From contig JACXUE010000087.1 of assembly GCA_014764075.1 (NCBI GenBank), positions 1-5,579 of the forward strand: a stretch of DNA of 5,579 bases. The letters are read 5' to 3'. The stretch's first letter is position 1; every line of letters begins with the position of its first letter. This DNA comes from Sulfuricurvum sp. (lineage in GTDB: Bacteria > Campylobacterota > Campylobacteria > Campylobacterales > Sulfurimonadaceae). Under the pieces are notes generated by a model. The model ran no database searches. It was given only the letters and a program-made list of their open reading frames with translations, and was not told the origin of the DNA. Made by a program: the position numbers and the translations under genes. This document shows, piece by piece, positions 5,513 to 5,579 of this stretch.

Positions 5513-5579
5513 TGTTTTCATGGTTTAGACCCAAATCTCCTGCGATCAACACAATGGATGTTTCCAAAGTAGAGCGTTT
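5512..5579 (+). CDS. Start of a downstream gene, probably CheR methyltransferase, 3' end outside the window
   Basis: The ATG at 5512 overlaps the cheB stop by one base and is preceded by the strong Shine-Dalgarno GGGGGAG (5500-5506). Only 22 codons are visible; the product begins MFSWFRPKSPAINTMDVSKV, continues ERF, and is cut by the window edge. This is too short to identify a family. CheR is the likely product because cheR and cheB are commonly adjacent in Campylobacterota, and the close coupling fits an antagonistic enzyme pair. That identity is inferred from context alone. Confidence 0.55.
   Translation, partial: MFSWFRPKSPAINTMDVSKVER

Overview
The window looks like a piece of a Campylobacterota (former Epsilonproteobacteria) genome, most like the Sulfuricurvum/Sulfurimonas group. 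This is inferred from gene content, not from a search. The pointers are a CheB that lacks a receiver domain, a short Aer-like PAS protein encoded beside a chemoreceptor with no periplasmic domain (the CetA/CetB type of arrangement), a C-terminal CZB domain on that receptor, and a soluble PAS histidine kinase whose H-box resembles the HQWRQPL type common in this phylum.

Layout. (1) 1-704, minus: 3'-truncated SAM-dependent methyltransferase with the N-terminus inside the window. (2) 705-1038: 334 bases without a gene. Positions 705-880 hold only a weak candidate promoter for the methyltransferase. Positions 881-1037 hold a compact cluster of inverted repeats enclosed by a terminal inverted repeat and flanked by an 8-base direct repeat; it looks like a small non-autonomous mobile element or a REP-like structured element. 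(3) 1039-2783, minus: a two-gene operon, an OmpR/PhoB-type response regulator followed by a cytoplasmic PAS histidine kinase, with a 4-base ATGA overlap. (4) 2784-2898: divergent promoter region with a perfect TATAAT for the plus strand. (5) 2899-4786, plus: an Aer-like PAS protein overlapping by 26 bases a membrane chemoreceptor that carries a C-terminal zinc-binding CZB domain. (6) 4787-4948: spacer with a 36-codon ORF of doubtful reality, a candidate promoter and a hairpin. (7) 4949-5579, plus: receiver-less cheB, then the first 22 codons of a gene that is probably cheR, joined by a one-base TGATG overlap.

How the parts may work together (inference): the PAS protein and receptor would form a split energy or redox taxis receptor signalling through CheA/CheW encoded elsewhere. 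CheB and the probable CheR would reset receptor methylation. The divergent kinase/regulator pair has its own cytoplasmic PAS sensor and could control the taxis genes or answer to a related intracellular cue; the sequence shows only proximity and a shared divergent promoter region. The item most worth a second look is the 881-1037 element.
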